This document shows positions 25,614 through 33,315 of a DNA stretch of 64,000 bases, in pieces (position 1 is the first letter of the stretch; each line of letters begins with the position of its first letter). The stretch is from Enterococcus pallens ATCC BAA-351 (GTDB lineage: Bacteria; Bacillota; Bacilli; Lactobacillales; Enterococcaceae): the NCBI RefSeq assembly GCF_000407485.1, contig NZ_ASWD01000001.1, positions 806,001 through 870,000 on the forward strand, read 5' to 3'. The position numbers and the translations under genes are program-made. The notes beneath the pieces are model-generated. The model ran no database searches, was not told the DNA's origin, and worked only from the letters and a program-made list of their open reading frames with translations.

Positions 25614-26228
25614 ATGGAGACACAAAAAGAACGGATGCTTGCTGGAAAATTGTATACCAGCAGTGATGAATTACGGGAAATGAATCGGCGAAACCGGCGA
25701 TTAACCCAGCGATACAACACAACAACGGTTGATGAAAAGGCTGAGCGAAAGTCTTTGCTGAAGGATTTATTAGGCAATGCTGGCGAGCATGTCTATCTTG
25801 AGCCGCCCTTTTACTGTGACTATGGGGATCATATCAGTGTTGGAAATAATTTTTATGCCAATTTTGATTGCATCATGCTGGACGTTGCTCCGATTACGAT
25901 TGGTGATGATGTGATGTTCGGCCCTAGAGTCGGCCTTTATACTGCGGGTCATCCCATCGATGCTCAGGTAAGAATTTCTGGGCTGGAATTTGGGTCGCCG
26001 ATTACGATTGGGAACAACGTCTGGGTCGGCGGAAGTACTGTCATTAATCCAGGAGTCACGATTGGCGACAATGTGGTGATCGGTTCAGGTTCGGTTGTCA
26101 CTAAAGATATCCCGGATAACGTTATTGCAGTAGGCAATCCCTGTAAGGTGCTCCGTGAAATTACTGAAGAAGATGCGGCGTATTGGTCTAAGCTGAAAAA
26201 CCAGTACGAAGAGGAAATGACAAACTAA
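25614..26228 (+). CDS. Sugar O-acetyltransferase, paralog
   Basis: The 204-residue protein is the same length and fold as the product at 23751: FYCDYGDHISVGNNFYANFDCI, catalytic His in YTAGHPID, and GNNVWVGGSTVINPGVTIGD. The two share most beta-helix residues but differ in the N-terminal helix, so they probably have different sugar preferences. AAGGAG precedes the ATG. It is followed after 18 bp by an MFS gene, giving an acetylate-and-export pair (inference). Confidence 0.9.
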   Translation: METQKERMLAGKLYTSSDELREMNRRNRRLTQRYNTTTVDEKAERKSLLKDLLGNAGEHVYLEPPFYCDYGDHISVGNNFYANFDCIMLDVAPITIGDDVMFGPRVGLYTAGHPIDAQVRISGLEFGSPITIGNNVWVGGSTVINPGVTIGDNVVIGSGSVVTKDIPDNVIAVGNPCKVLREITEEDAAYWSKLKNQYEEEMTN

Positions 26229-26246
26229 TGTGGAAGGGTGAATAGC

Positions 26247-27383
26247 ATGAACAGAAGGCAAGATCTTAGTGTTCTCTCCCTCTCATTAATTACGGGAGCA
26301 GCCACTCTTTTGTCGGCCGCCATCCCTTACTTGACTAATTATTATTCCGCGGCTAGCGTTGGGACCATCGAAAGCCTCGTAGCAATCCCTAGTCTGGGTT
26401 CCATTCTTACCATTGTGCTAAATGGCTGGATTGTTAAAAAGCTGGGAATGAAGCAGACAGTATTAGTGGGGGTCTTGATCGCAGCGATATTTGGCATGCT
26501 GCCCTTTATCATTTCGGCTTTGCCATTGGTTTTTCTTTTCCGGTTTATTTTAGGCTTGGGAATTGGGCTGTTTTCTCCGCATGCCATCTCATTAATTTCC
26601 CTGCTGTATGATGGGCAAAAAAAAGCGACGCTGCTAGGGCTGCAGGTGGGGATTACTGCACTGGGGAATGCAGCTTTTCTTCTGCTGGCTTCGGTAATCA
26701 TTAGTCGAAGCTGGCAGAGCATCTACCTTTTGTATGGGTTTTTGTTGGTAGTTTTCTGGTTGGTGGTTAAGTTTGTCCCTGATCGCCCGCTTCCTTCAGC
26801 GGATCATCCGCAAACTTCCAAGTTCAATATCTCTGGCAAGGCCTTCGTATATCTTGTGCTGTGTTTATGGACCTTTGTGATTATCTATGGGGTACAATTC
26901 AAAATTCCTACACTGCTGGCCGGCTTACCTGATGGGAATGAAGCGATGGGTGGCTTGACTTTGAGTTTGATGAATTTGGCAGGATTATTTGCTGGACTTT
27001 CCTTTGGTCCATTGCTAAAAAAATTCCCTCGTTCCTTATTTGTGGTCGGATATCTCGGTGCCGGATTGATGGTGTTGCTGCTGGCCCTTTCTACCAATAG
27101 CATGGTGAGTATGACCAGTGCCGTCGCCTTTAATTTTGTTTACTCCTTTACCGGACCGTTCATTATTTTGCAGCTAAATACCTTTACACCAAAGGAAGAA
27201 ATCGTCAAAATCAACTCATTATTTTCTTTAGTGATCATCGGCAGTCAGTTCGTTTCGCCACTCTTTTGGAATACATTCATTCGTGTGTTCGCCGTCTCAA
27301 CTAATCAGCTGCTTATGTGGATCGCTGCTTTGCTGGGACTAACAGCATTGGTGGTTCGTCTAACACTGTTGCGAAAGCACTGA
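26247..27383 (+). CDS. MFS transporter, CynX/NimT-like
   Basis: The 378-residue protein has twelve predicted membrane helices. LNGWIVKKLGMKQTVLVG is the MFS loop between helices 2 and 3, and RFILGLGIGLFSPHAISL is the helix-4 motif. ATG 26247 is preceded by GGAAGGG at good spacing; a GTG at 26238 is the alternative. Together with the acetyltransferase it may export acetylated sugars; the substrate cannot be told from sequence. Confidence 0.85.
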   Translation: MNRRQDLSVLSLSLITGAATLLSAAIPYLTNYYSAASVGTIESLVAIPSLGSILTIVLNGWIVKKLGMKQTVLVGVLIAAIFGMLPFIISALPLVFLFRFILGLGIGLFSPHAISLISLLYDGQKKATLLGLQVGITALGNAAFLLLASVIISRSWQSIYLLYGFLLVVFWLVVKFVPDRPLPSADHPQTSKFNISGKAFVYLVLCLWTFVIIYGVQFKIPTLLAGLPDGNEAMGGLTLSLMNLAGLFAGLSFGPLLKKFPRSLFVVGYLGAGLMVLLLALSTNSMVSMTSAVAFNFVYSFTGPFIILQLNTFTPKEEIVKINSLFSLVIIGSQFVSPLFWNTFIRVFAVSTNQLLMWIAALLGLTALVVRLTLLRKH

Positions 27384-27487
27384 TAGTCTAGCTGCTGCTA
27401 ATAGAAGCTTTATCTTGATCAGCAGGTCCAGCTGAAAACAGTGCTTCAATCAGTGAGAAGCTGATTTCCAAGCTTCCTTCAGAGGCT

Positions 27488-27558
27488 ATGTATTAAGCGT
27501 TGACATTGGCGATTGCCTTTATGATCACCACTATTGAACGACCCCAAAGAATCAACTA
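27488..27558 (+). pseudogene. Decayed Hol_Tox toxin copy with stop codon
   Basis: ATG TAT TAA GCG TTG ACA TTG GCG ATT GCC TTT aligns with the intact gene at 42930, but CAG has become TAA at the fifth residue and the tail is changed (ERPQRIN for DRHHKK). The downstream motif ATCTTAAACGATGCTTAA and the hairpin at 27602-27626 are retained, so the RNA part has survived longer than the peptide. Confidence 0.6.
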
Positions 27559-27601
27559 CTTACTTCTAAACGACGATATCATCATCTTAAACGATGCTTA
27601 A

Positions 27602-27626
27602 CAGAGGTGTTCACACGACACCTCTG
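27602..27626. other. Conserved hairpin after decayed toxin copy
   Basis: CAGAGGTGT pairs perfectly with ACACCTCTG around TTCACACG. The same GAGGTG/CACCTC stem follows both intact toxins (7877-7899 and 43051-43074), preceded in each case by TCTTAAAC, which marks a conserved RNA element. Confidence 0.6.
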
Positions 27627-27905
27627 GGATGAGTCAACAGATGATATCAAGCTATTGATTTTTTCGATTAAAGCAGTAGTCAGGTTAAAAGTAATTATCT
27701 GTCCAGTTTAGTTTAGTTATACTGCAACTAGCGATGGCCACATTCCAAAGGCCAATTGTGGACTGATTTTTAACAAATCGACTTCAGCAAAATCTAGACA
27801 AAACGTCCCAGAGATACCTTCTCATTCTATTTTCCAATTGATATAATAAGCCTATACACTAACACTATCGCTGCGCTTAGGTACAGGTAAACGGGAGGAG
27901 TAGTA
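27627..27905. other. Intergenic region, no gene seen
   Basis: AT-rich DNA with no credible gene. GGGAGGAG just before 27906 is the ribosome site of the DUF1801 gene. Confidence 0.5.
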
Positions 27906-28250
27906 ATGACTGATGGAATCGAAGAATATATCATGGCATCTCCTCACCATATCCAAGAAAAGCTGTATCAAATTAAAGCTGTAATAGAGGAAGCTATACC
28001 AGAGGCGACTTCGAGAATAGCATGGAATATGCCTACTTATTCCATCGGCAAAGCGAATATAATCCACTTTTCCGTTCAGAAAAAATTTATCACACTCCAT
28101 GTTGGAATAAGTGCAATCAATTTCTTTAGAGAAAGGCTAGCAGGATATTCAACGACGAAAAGTACCATCCATCTCAAATTTGATGCTGAAATTCCAGCAG
28201 AATTGATTCGGAAGATCATCAGCTATAATCTTTTTGAGCTGCAAGCTTAA
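27906..28250 (+). CDS. DUF1801 (YdhG-like) protein
   Basis: The 114-residue protein has the YdhG/DUF1801 pattern: LYQIKAVIEEAIPEATSRIAWNMPTY, then FHFSV-like core IIHFSVQKKFITLHVG and a C-terminal helix (ELIRKIISYNLFEL). Members fold like the iron-chaperone frataxin-like Fra/YdhG proteins of Bacillus, but most have no tested role. GGGAGGAG precedes the ATG. It is 51 bp from the next small gene and may share a transcript. Confidence 0.75.
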   Translation: MTDGIEEYIMASPHHIQEKLYQIKAVIEEAIPEATSRIAWNMPTYSIGKANIIHFSVQKKFITLHVGISAINFFRERLAGYSTTKSTIHLKFDAEIPAELIRKIISYNLFELQA

Positions 28251-28301
28251 TATAGACATGAGCTTCACTTTACTACTAATAGAAACAGAGGAGGATTCAG
28301 G

Positions 28302-28580
28302 ATGAACCAGGAGGAATATATTCAGCTAGGTTTAAATGGAGAAGCACCACTGAAAATAATTATGCGTGGCAGTATTGAAGAGGTTGAAACGAACAAGGTA
28401 GGAGTTGTAAGTATTGTTTTTGCAACAATGGATAAGAAGTTAGCTGCGGAAAAAATCAAGGAATGGTCTAGTAAAGAGAGTCAGTCCTATTACATGGTTT
28501 ATAGTGTCCCTTTAGATACTGATCTGACAGCTTTGGAGCATTATCCATCCATTGCGATTACTAAAGAAGATTTAGCATAG
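28302..28580 (+). CDS. Hypothetical 92-residue protein
   Basis: I do not recognise the family. The protein (MNQEEYIQLGLNGEAPLKI, ending HYPSIAITKEDLA) is soluble, mixed alpha/beta, with no signal peptide or cysteines. AGAGGAGG precedes the ATG at good distance, and a terminator follows, so the gene is probably real. It may be cotranscribed with the DUF1801 gene. Confidence 0.6.
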   Translation: MNQEEYIQLGLNGEAPLKIIMRGSIEEVETNKVGVVSIVFATMDKKLAAEKIKEWSSKESQSYYMVYSVPLDTDLTALEHYPSIAITKEDLA

Positions 28581-28596
28581 CATCGATTGTTCAAAT

Positions 28597-28630
28597 GCAG
28601 TTATTCTAATAAAGATTTACTGCTTTTTTT
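28597..28630 (+). terminator. Terminator after the 92-residue gene
   Basis: GCAGT pairs with ACTGC over an AT-rich 17-base interior, followed by TTTTTTTG. The stem is short, so confidence is moderate. Confidence 0.5.
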
Positions 28631-29119
28631 GCAACTAGATACAATCCTCAAATACACTAGCAAACAAATCAGTGCTAGTGATAAAAGCTTAGCTCATCAC
28701 ACTGCTTTAGCAGAATTCTTTTTTCCCCATACTGCATTGATTTTATGAAGCCCCAGATACACCCAAAAAAATGATTCTGAGGGCATCTTAAAAAGGTTGG
28801 CATGAGAAAAGACCTATTAAGCATTAAGGTGATAGAAAAGGCAGGAACTTTTTAAGATGTACTACTCTAGGAAAGAAGGAACTTACTCATAACACGTAGA
28901 AATAACAGTTCGCGAGAATCAGGAAGAATTTATGACCTTGCGTTCAAACGGTGATAACTTTGAAACGTGTTTGATGAGGACTTTTTCGGACTGTAAAAAG
29001 GCAAAGATTTTTTGCGAACTATTACATAGTTTCAATCGACTGACTAACTTTTCCTCATTTTTTTTGAGGTTGGTCAAAATGTATAATCTGTTTAAAGTTA
29101 AGTAAATGGAGGTGTTCAT
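28631..29119. other. Intergenic region with a separated inverted repeat
   Basis: CATCTTAAAAAG near 28785 and CTTTTTAAGATG near 28847 are exact reverse complements about 50 bases apart. No gene is convincing; a 66-codon minus-strand frame here lacks a ribosome site. AAATGGAGG marks the following GNAT gene. Confidence 0.4.
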
Positions 29120-29584
29120 ATGATTATTAGAAAAGCAACAATTGACGATACCACATTACTAATCAGATTACGTTTGGATTACTTACTTGAAGACGGGGCT
29201 ATTTTAGTACCCGAGGAGGAGTGCATCCTGAGGAGACAATTGAAAGATTATTTTTCTAAACATCTCTCGAACAATACTTTCATTGGCATTTTGGCAGAAG
29301 TTGATACACATGTTGTGGCGGTGGCTTATTTGGCTATTTCAGAAAAACCAGCGAATTTGTCATTCATTACCGGTAAGACCGGAACATTGCTAAATGTGTT
29401 AACCTATCTCGAATACCGCAAACAGGGAATTGCTACAAAAGTGTTAGAAAAATTAATTGAAGAAGCTAAACTAATTAGTGTATCATCTATTGATTTATCT
29501 GCTACTACTGAAGGAAAATATTTGTACAAAAAGTTGGGCTTCCTTGTTTCGAACTACACCACAATGAAATTAAGTTTAATGTAG
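29120..29584 (+). CDS. GNAT family N-acetyltransferase
   Basis: The 154-residue protein has the GNAT fold: MIIRKATIDD, a beta-4 strand, and acetyl-CoA-binding motif A in YRKQGIATKVLEKLIEEAKL. Its substrate is not predictable. GGAGG precedes the ATG at 7 bases. It is a lone gene beside the lipoprotein gene that opens the pilus region. Confidence 0.85.
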   Translation: MIIRKATIDDTTLLIRLRLDYLLEDGAILVPEEECILRRQLKDYFSKHLSNNTFIGILAEVDTHVVAVAYLAISEKPANLSFITGKTGTLLNVLTYLEYRKQGIATKVLEKLIEEAKLISVSSIDLSATTEGKYLYKKLGFLVSNYTTMKLSLM

Positions 29585-29807
29585 TAGAGTTCAGTTAAAT
29601 AAACATACTTATCTATTATTTACTATATTGGAGTGTTTTTCCTGACATCTTCCGTTTAAAGCAACTCATTTATGCTTTTTCAAAAATTATTCTTCCAGAC
29701 TTCATAAAAAATTACTCGGAGAAACTTTATTATGCACAAATAAGAGTAACATTCTTTATGACAAATCCAGTTGGCAACCACATATCTACGGATAAAAATC
29801 TTAGCGA

Positions 29808-29846
29808 CAAAAAAAGAATGCAGCACAATCCGTGTACGCTGCATTC
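29808..29846 (-). terminator. Terminator of the lipoprotein gene
   Basis: GAATGCAGC (29816-29824) pairs with GCTGCATTC (29838-29846), and the minus strand continues with CTTTTTTTG. It lies 29 bp beyond the lipoprotein stop. Confidence 0.85.
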
Positions 29847-29875
29847 ATAAAACTAAGAATTAATCATTTGGCAGA

Positions 29876-30481
29876 TCATTTTTCTCTGTAATATGCCGTA
29901 TCAGGGATGCCGCCGTTTTCCTTAGGAGCAAATAGCAGCGTGCCCCCATTATTTCCCATCATAATACGATCATAATTTGAGTCCGTCCCATCTGCTTCGA
30001 TGCCTTCCGGAGTGGTACCCTTCGAGGCAATCATTAAACTCATACCGTTTGGTGCAGGAGCCGGTTCAAATGACAAAAAGATAACATTGTTTTGTTTTTG
30101 CGGATTGCTCAATGAAAACTCAGTTACTCCTCCAAGTCCTTCACCAGATAAAGTAACTGAACTATTATTGAAGGTTAACTGATACCCATTTGAATTTGTC
30201 CAGGTTCCATTCAATGAAGAATAGTCACTATTCAATATCGCTGCTTCTGACAATCCAGTTATAATAGTTTGTTCCTCTGAACTGGTGGTCGTAGTAGTAG
30301 ATTCTGTTGACGTTGAGCTGGACACTGCACTGCTGCTTGTAGCAGTTTCCATAACTGAACTGGAGCTTGCTTGCTCGCTGGTCTCTTTCGAAATATCTGA
30401 AGATTCAGTTGAATTATTTGTACACCCTGCCAATGCTATCCCCATTAAAGAAGCGATCAAAAGAAATTTTGCATGCTTCAT
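29876..30481 (-). CDS. Lipoprotein, DUF6287-like
   Basis: The 201-residue protein has a lipobox (IALAGCTN) near residue 19, so it is lipidated and tethered to the outer face of the membrane. A Ser/Thr/Glu-rich linker of 60 residues leads to a domain with LNGTWTNSNGYQLTFNNSSV, the pattern of DUF6287 found at the end of several enterococcal and streptococcal lipoproteins. Function unknown. AGGAGG lies just upstream of the ATG. It lies 300 bp from the sortase gene on the same strand, separated by AT-rich DNA, so it is probably expressed on its own. Confidence 0.8.
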   Translation of the reverse strand: MKHAKFLLIASLMGIALAGCTNNSTESSDISKETSEQASSSSVMETATSSSAVSSSTSTESTTTTTSSEEQTIITGLSEAAILNSDYSSLNGTWTNSNGYQLTFNNSSVTLSGEGLGGVTEFSLSNPQKQNNVIFLSFEPAPAPNGMSLMIASKGTTPEGIEADGTDSNYDRIMMGNNGGTLLFAPKENGGIPDTAYYREK

Positions 30482-30789
30482 TTCTTTCCTCCTAACTATT
30501 TTTGAGTTCTTGTTTGATATCTTTTATTGTAGCACACTGTTCGTTTTCGCCTTGATTTGTTAATGGGAATTTTGCATTTTTAACACTCGAAATTTTCACA
30601 TTTCGCAATTTCGTCAGAGAAGGAAGGATTGCAACTATTCCATATGAGTGAAGCTATTCATCTTATTTTACCTCTCTATATACTCACTTGATGATGACCT
30701 AAACAGAATTCAGAATGATTTGTTCTGCTAATTACATGCTTTTCTTTTTTGATAAATCCTAGTAATTATAGAAGCAGGCAGACCGTTCC
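30482..30789. other. Intergenic region between sortase and lipoprotein genes
   Basis: No gene was found. The minus strand contains the promoter region of the lipoprotein gene; I did not identify a strong terminator for the pilus operon here. Confidence 0.45.
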
Positions 30790-31605
30790 TTAAATAGATT
30801 TACGTTTGTTCCGCCAGTAATTTAATAAAATCAATAGCAGCATAATGCCACTGGTGGTCAGTGCTGTTTTTAGCAGCATATGACTCTCCGTAGTCAATTT
30901 TTTCTTCTTCACTTTTTTACTAGGTTCATAAGGTACTCGTTTACCACGTACCAGTAATCGATGAGAATTGACTCCATAAGGGGTGCAGGTTAATAGTGTC
31001 ACGTGATCTTCTCCCTTAATCGCCTTCAGGGACTCTGTATGGTCGGGTTCAATGACTGAAATTTTGTCTACTTCATAGGCCAAGGTTTGATCCAGTACAT
31101 AAATATAAAAAGGCTCTCCTTTTTTCAGTTCAGTCAAATCAGTAAATAGCTTCGCATGGGTCAGGCCGGTATGGGAAGTCAGTACAGAATGGGTTCCTTC
31201 ACCTCCAATAGGTAAAGCTGATCCTTCCAGATGTCCCACAGCCTTTTGTAATACATCATCCTTGGTCCCATGATAAATCGGCAGCTTCACATCAATACTG
31301 GGAATCTCCACTTGCCCCATTATTCCCTCAACCTTCAGTACCTGATAATAATTAGCTGGCATCACAATACCTGACCCTGCTACAAACGGATCATGAACAG
31401 GCTGTCCTAACAAGTTTTCATTGTAAAGCCTTGCTTCTTGGAGGATCTCTGCAATCTGCTCCGGCGTTAGCTTATCCACTTGGTTTTGATAGCTTTCTGC
31501 CACTTGGGTTGCGTTTTTTTGATTAAAATAATTTCCTAAGAAAGGGTATGCGATAATTCCAATCCCGGAAAGTAACAATCCTATAATTAAAATGGCTCGC
31601 TTCAT
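30790..31605 (-). CDS. srtC: Class C (pilus) sortase
   Basis: The 271-residue protein has an N-terminal membrane helix (MKRAILIIGLLLSGIGIIAY), the lid motif region DPF (QPVHDPFVAG), and the catalytic core with His in VLTSHTGL, Cys in VTLLTCTPYG, and Arg in HRLLVRG. A C-terminal membrane helix ends in RNKRKS. The DPF lid and the C-terminal helix mark class C sortases, which polymerise pilins by joining the Lys of YPKN to the Thr of LPxTG. ATG 31605 is chosen over a TTG at 31629. It lies directly behind the backbone pilin gene, after an attenuating hairpin. Confidence 0.9.
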   Translation of the reverse strand: MKRAILIIGLLLSGIGIIAYPFLGNYFNQKNATQVAESYQNQVDKLTPEQIAEILQEARLYNENLLGQPVHDPFVAGSGIVMPANYYQVLKVEGIMGQVEIPSIDVKLPIYHGTKDDVLQKAVGHLEGSALPIGGEGTHSVLTSHTGLTHAKLFTDLTELKKGEPFYIYVLDQTLAYEVDKISVIEPDHTESLKAIKGEDHVTLLTCTPYGVNSHRLLVRGKRVPYEPSKKVKKKKLTTESHMLLKTALTTSGIMLLLILLNYWRNKRKSI

Positions 31606-31632
31606 TTGTGCCCTGCCTTTCCTGTGCAAAGA

Positions 31633-31656
31633 AAAAGCCGAGAAATCTCGGCTTTT
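31633..31656 (-). terminator. Hairpin between backbone pilin and sortase genes
   Basis: AAAAGCCGAGA pairs with TCTCGGCTTTT around AA, with the T-run contained in the stem. It is a compact, symmetrical terminator 6 bp after the pilin stop, likely to reduce sortase expression relative to pilin. Confidence 0.75.
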
Positions 31657-31662
31657 ACTCTG

Positions 31663-33315
31663 TTAAGCAGTTTTTCTTTTATTCGTAGTTAACAAAATCG
31701 CTAAACCGATCAAAATGATTCCGACAACAACCATCAGCAAGGTTCCTGCTCCACCTGTATTTGGTAGTGTGAAGCCGCGTTTGTTTTCAATTTCCTTTGT
31801 TTCTACATGTTGAGTATTCGCAGTTTCAAAGGTTACCTCTACTGGTCCGTCTAACAAGTTATATTTGTCTGGAGCCAAGGTTTCCACTAAATAGTATTTG
31901 TTGTAAGTCTTTACTCCCTGCGCATCTTCTGTATAGGTTTGCAGACCTTCAAAAGATTGAACGTAGAAGGTATCTCCAACAAGTCCTAATGCTTCACCCT
32001 TCACAGCATATGATGGGATTGCTACCCATTTTTTGGCATTTCCATATTCTGGATCACCATAAGGAACAATACGCACAATGTGTGAGTCGGTAGGATCTAA
32101 AATAACTCGGTAGTATTGTCCTGCTTTGGCTGCTGTTTCAGAAGCTGCTAATTGGAACTGAGCACTTTGACTAATTGAACTGGTTCCACCAGTGTAAGTT
32201 TTCTCAATTTTGATTTCACCAGTGTGTATTTCAGATGTGTCCGTTTCAATCTTTCCATCAGGTTGTGTACTGTTTTCGAATTCAATGTCGGCTTTATTCT
32301 CAATCTTGTTTTCATCATCATCTCCGTTGTTAATATTCCCATTGACTGTCGTCTCAAAGTCAATGGCGATTTTCACAACTCCATCAGTTTTTGCTAATTT
32401 TTCAATCCCAGCTGCTGTTAACGCAATGACAATCTTTTCTTTATTTGGAGATGCAGCTGGCGTATGAGTCACAGTATAATCAGCAGGATAATCCAGTGTC
32501 ACTTTAACAGCTGGAACAGCATCAATCCCTGTTACTACTACACCAGGGGCAGGAGTGTCAACAAAATTCAATCGTTTGTCCAATTCATCGGTTACTGTAA
32601 ATACCGTATAGTCAGCAAAATCTTGTGGTAAATTTGCTGTAATACTCCACTTTACTTTATCACCAACGATTACCGATGGCTTATCTGGTTTTTTCTCTGG
32701 ATTCAAGCCTTGGTTCTTTGGATAAACATGAACATCGTCGTTCCAGTCTGTGCCATCAGCATTGGTCATTGGTACTGCTACGATAAAAGGCTTCACACCC
32801 GAAGTAATTTTCTTACCTGCATTGCCCGTCCCTTGTACTTCATAACCATCTGAACCCGATAAATCTTCTTCTACATAATAATAACCAGCATCTAGATCAC
32901 TGTATTTCAGCTCACCATTTATATCGGTTTTACCATCTGAAGCATCTGAAGCTTTCAAAGTCAAATCATACTTGTGTGACTCCGCACCTTTTGACACTGT
33001 TAACTCATTACCCGTTCTTGAATATGTCCAGCCATCTTTGTCGGATGGCGGTGTAGCAGGTGCATTGCCTTGTGGTTTTACCTCATAGACATCAAATTTA
33101 ATTCCTTTAATAGGAGGATTATTAACTCCTGGATTCCATGTTTCTCCCGTACCTTCGCTGCCAATATCAGCCGGTGTCTCTGCCCAATGTTTATGAATCG
33201 TTAAATCACCTTTGTTTGGTTTGGCACCTGGTGCGGCAAATGCCGAAAGCCCTCCTCCTAAGGTTGTTGCTAATATGAATAGCAATGTGATTAATTTACT
33301 TATTTTTTTTCTCAT
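31663..33315 (-). CDS. Pilus backbone protein (LPNTG, YPKN pilin motif)
   Basis: The 550-residue protein carries a signal peptide (residues 1-27), the pilin motif VYPKNQ with the polymerising Lys at 200, an E-box ETLAPDKY at 478-485 and the sorting signal LPNTG at 517-521, followed by a membrane helix and RKTA. The domains between are Cna-B type with internal isopeptide bonds. It forms the shaft of the pilus, polymerised by the adjacent class C sortase. Its ATG overlaps the end of the tip gene by 20 bases, with GGGGAG inside that gene. Confidence 0.95.
   Translation of the reverse strand: MRKKISKLITLLFILATTLGGGLSAFAAPGAKPNKGDLTIHKHWAETPADIGSEGTGETWNPGVNNPPIKGIKFDVYEVKPQGNAPATPPSDKDGWTYSRTGNELTVSKGAESHKYDLTLKASDASDGKTDINGELKYSDLDAGYYYVEEDLSGSDGYEVQGTGNAGKKITSGVKPFIVAVPMTNADGTDWNDDVHVYPKNQGLNPEKKPDKPSVIVGDKVKWSITANLPQDFADYTVFTVTDELDKRLNFVDTPAPGVVVTGIDAVPAVKVTLDYPADYTVTHTPAASPNKEKIVIALTAAGIEKLAKTDGVVKIAIDFETTVNGNINNGDDDENKIENKADIEFENSTQPDGKIETDTSEIHTGEIKIEKTYTGGTSSISQSAQFQLAASETAAKAGQYYRVILDPTDSHIVRIVPYGDPEYGNAKKWVAIPSYAVKGEALGLVGDTFYVQSFEGLQTYTEDAQGVKTYNKYYLVETLAPDKYNLLDGPVEVTFETANTQHVETKEIENKRGFTLPNTGGAGTLLMVVVGIILIGLAILLTTNKRKTA

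Noticed and set aside
28784-28860. Separated 12-bp inverted repeat as an insertion element
   Set aside because: The arms are short, A/T-rich, enclose only about 50 bases, and have no target duplication.
28919-29119. A 66-codon minus-strand reading frame
   Set aside because: It has no ribosome site, no family resemblance, and lies over the promoter region of the GNAT gene.
30285-30563. Plus-strand hydrophobic frame opposite the lipoprotein
   Set aside because: It is the reverse of Ser/Thr-rich codons, which give Val/Leu-rich antisense; no ribosome site.
31797-32467. Plus-strand frames inside the pilin genes
   Set aside because: They are antisense shadows; the pilin frames carry signal peptide, pilin motif, E-box and sorting signal.
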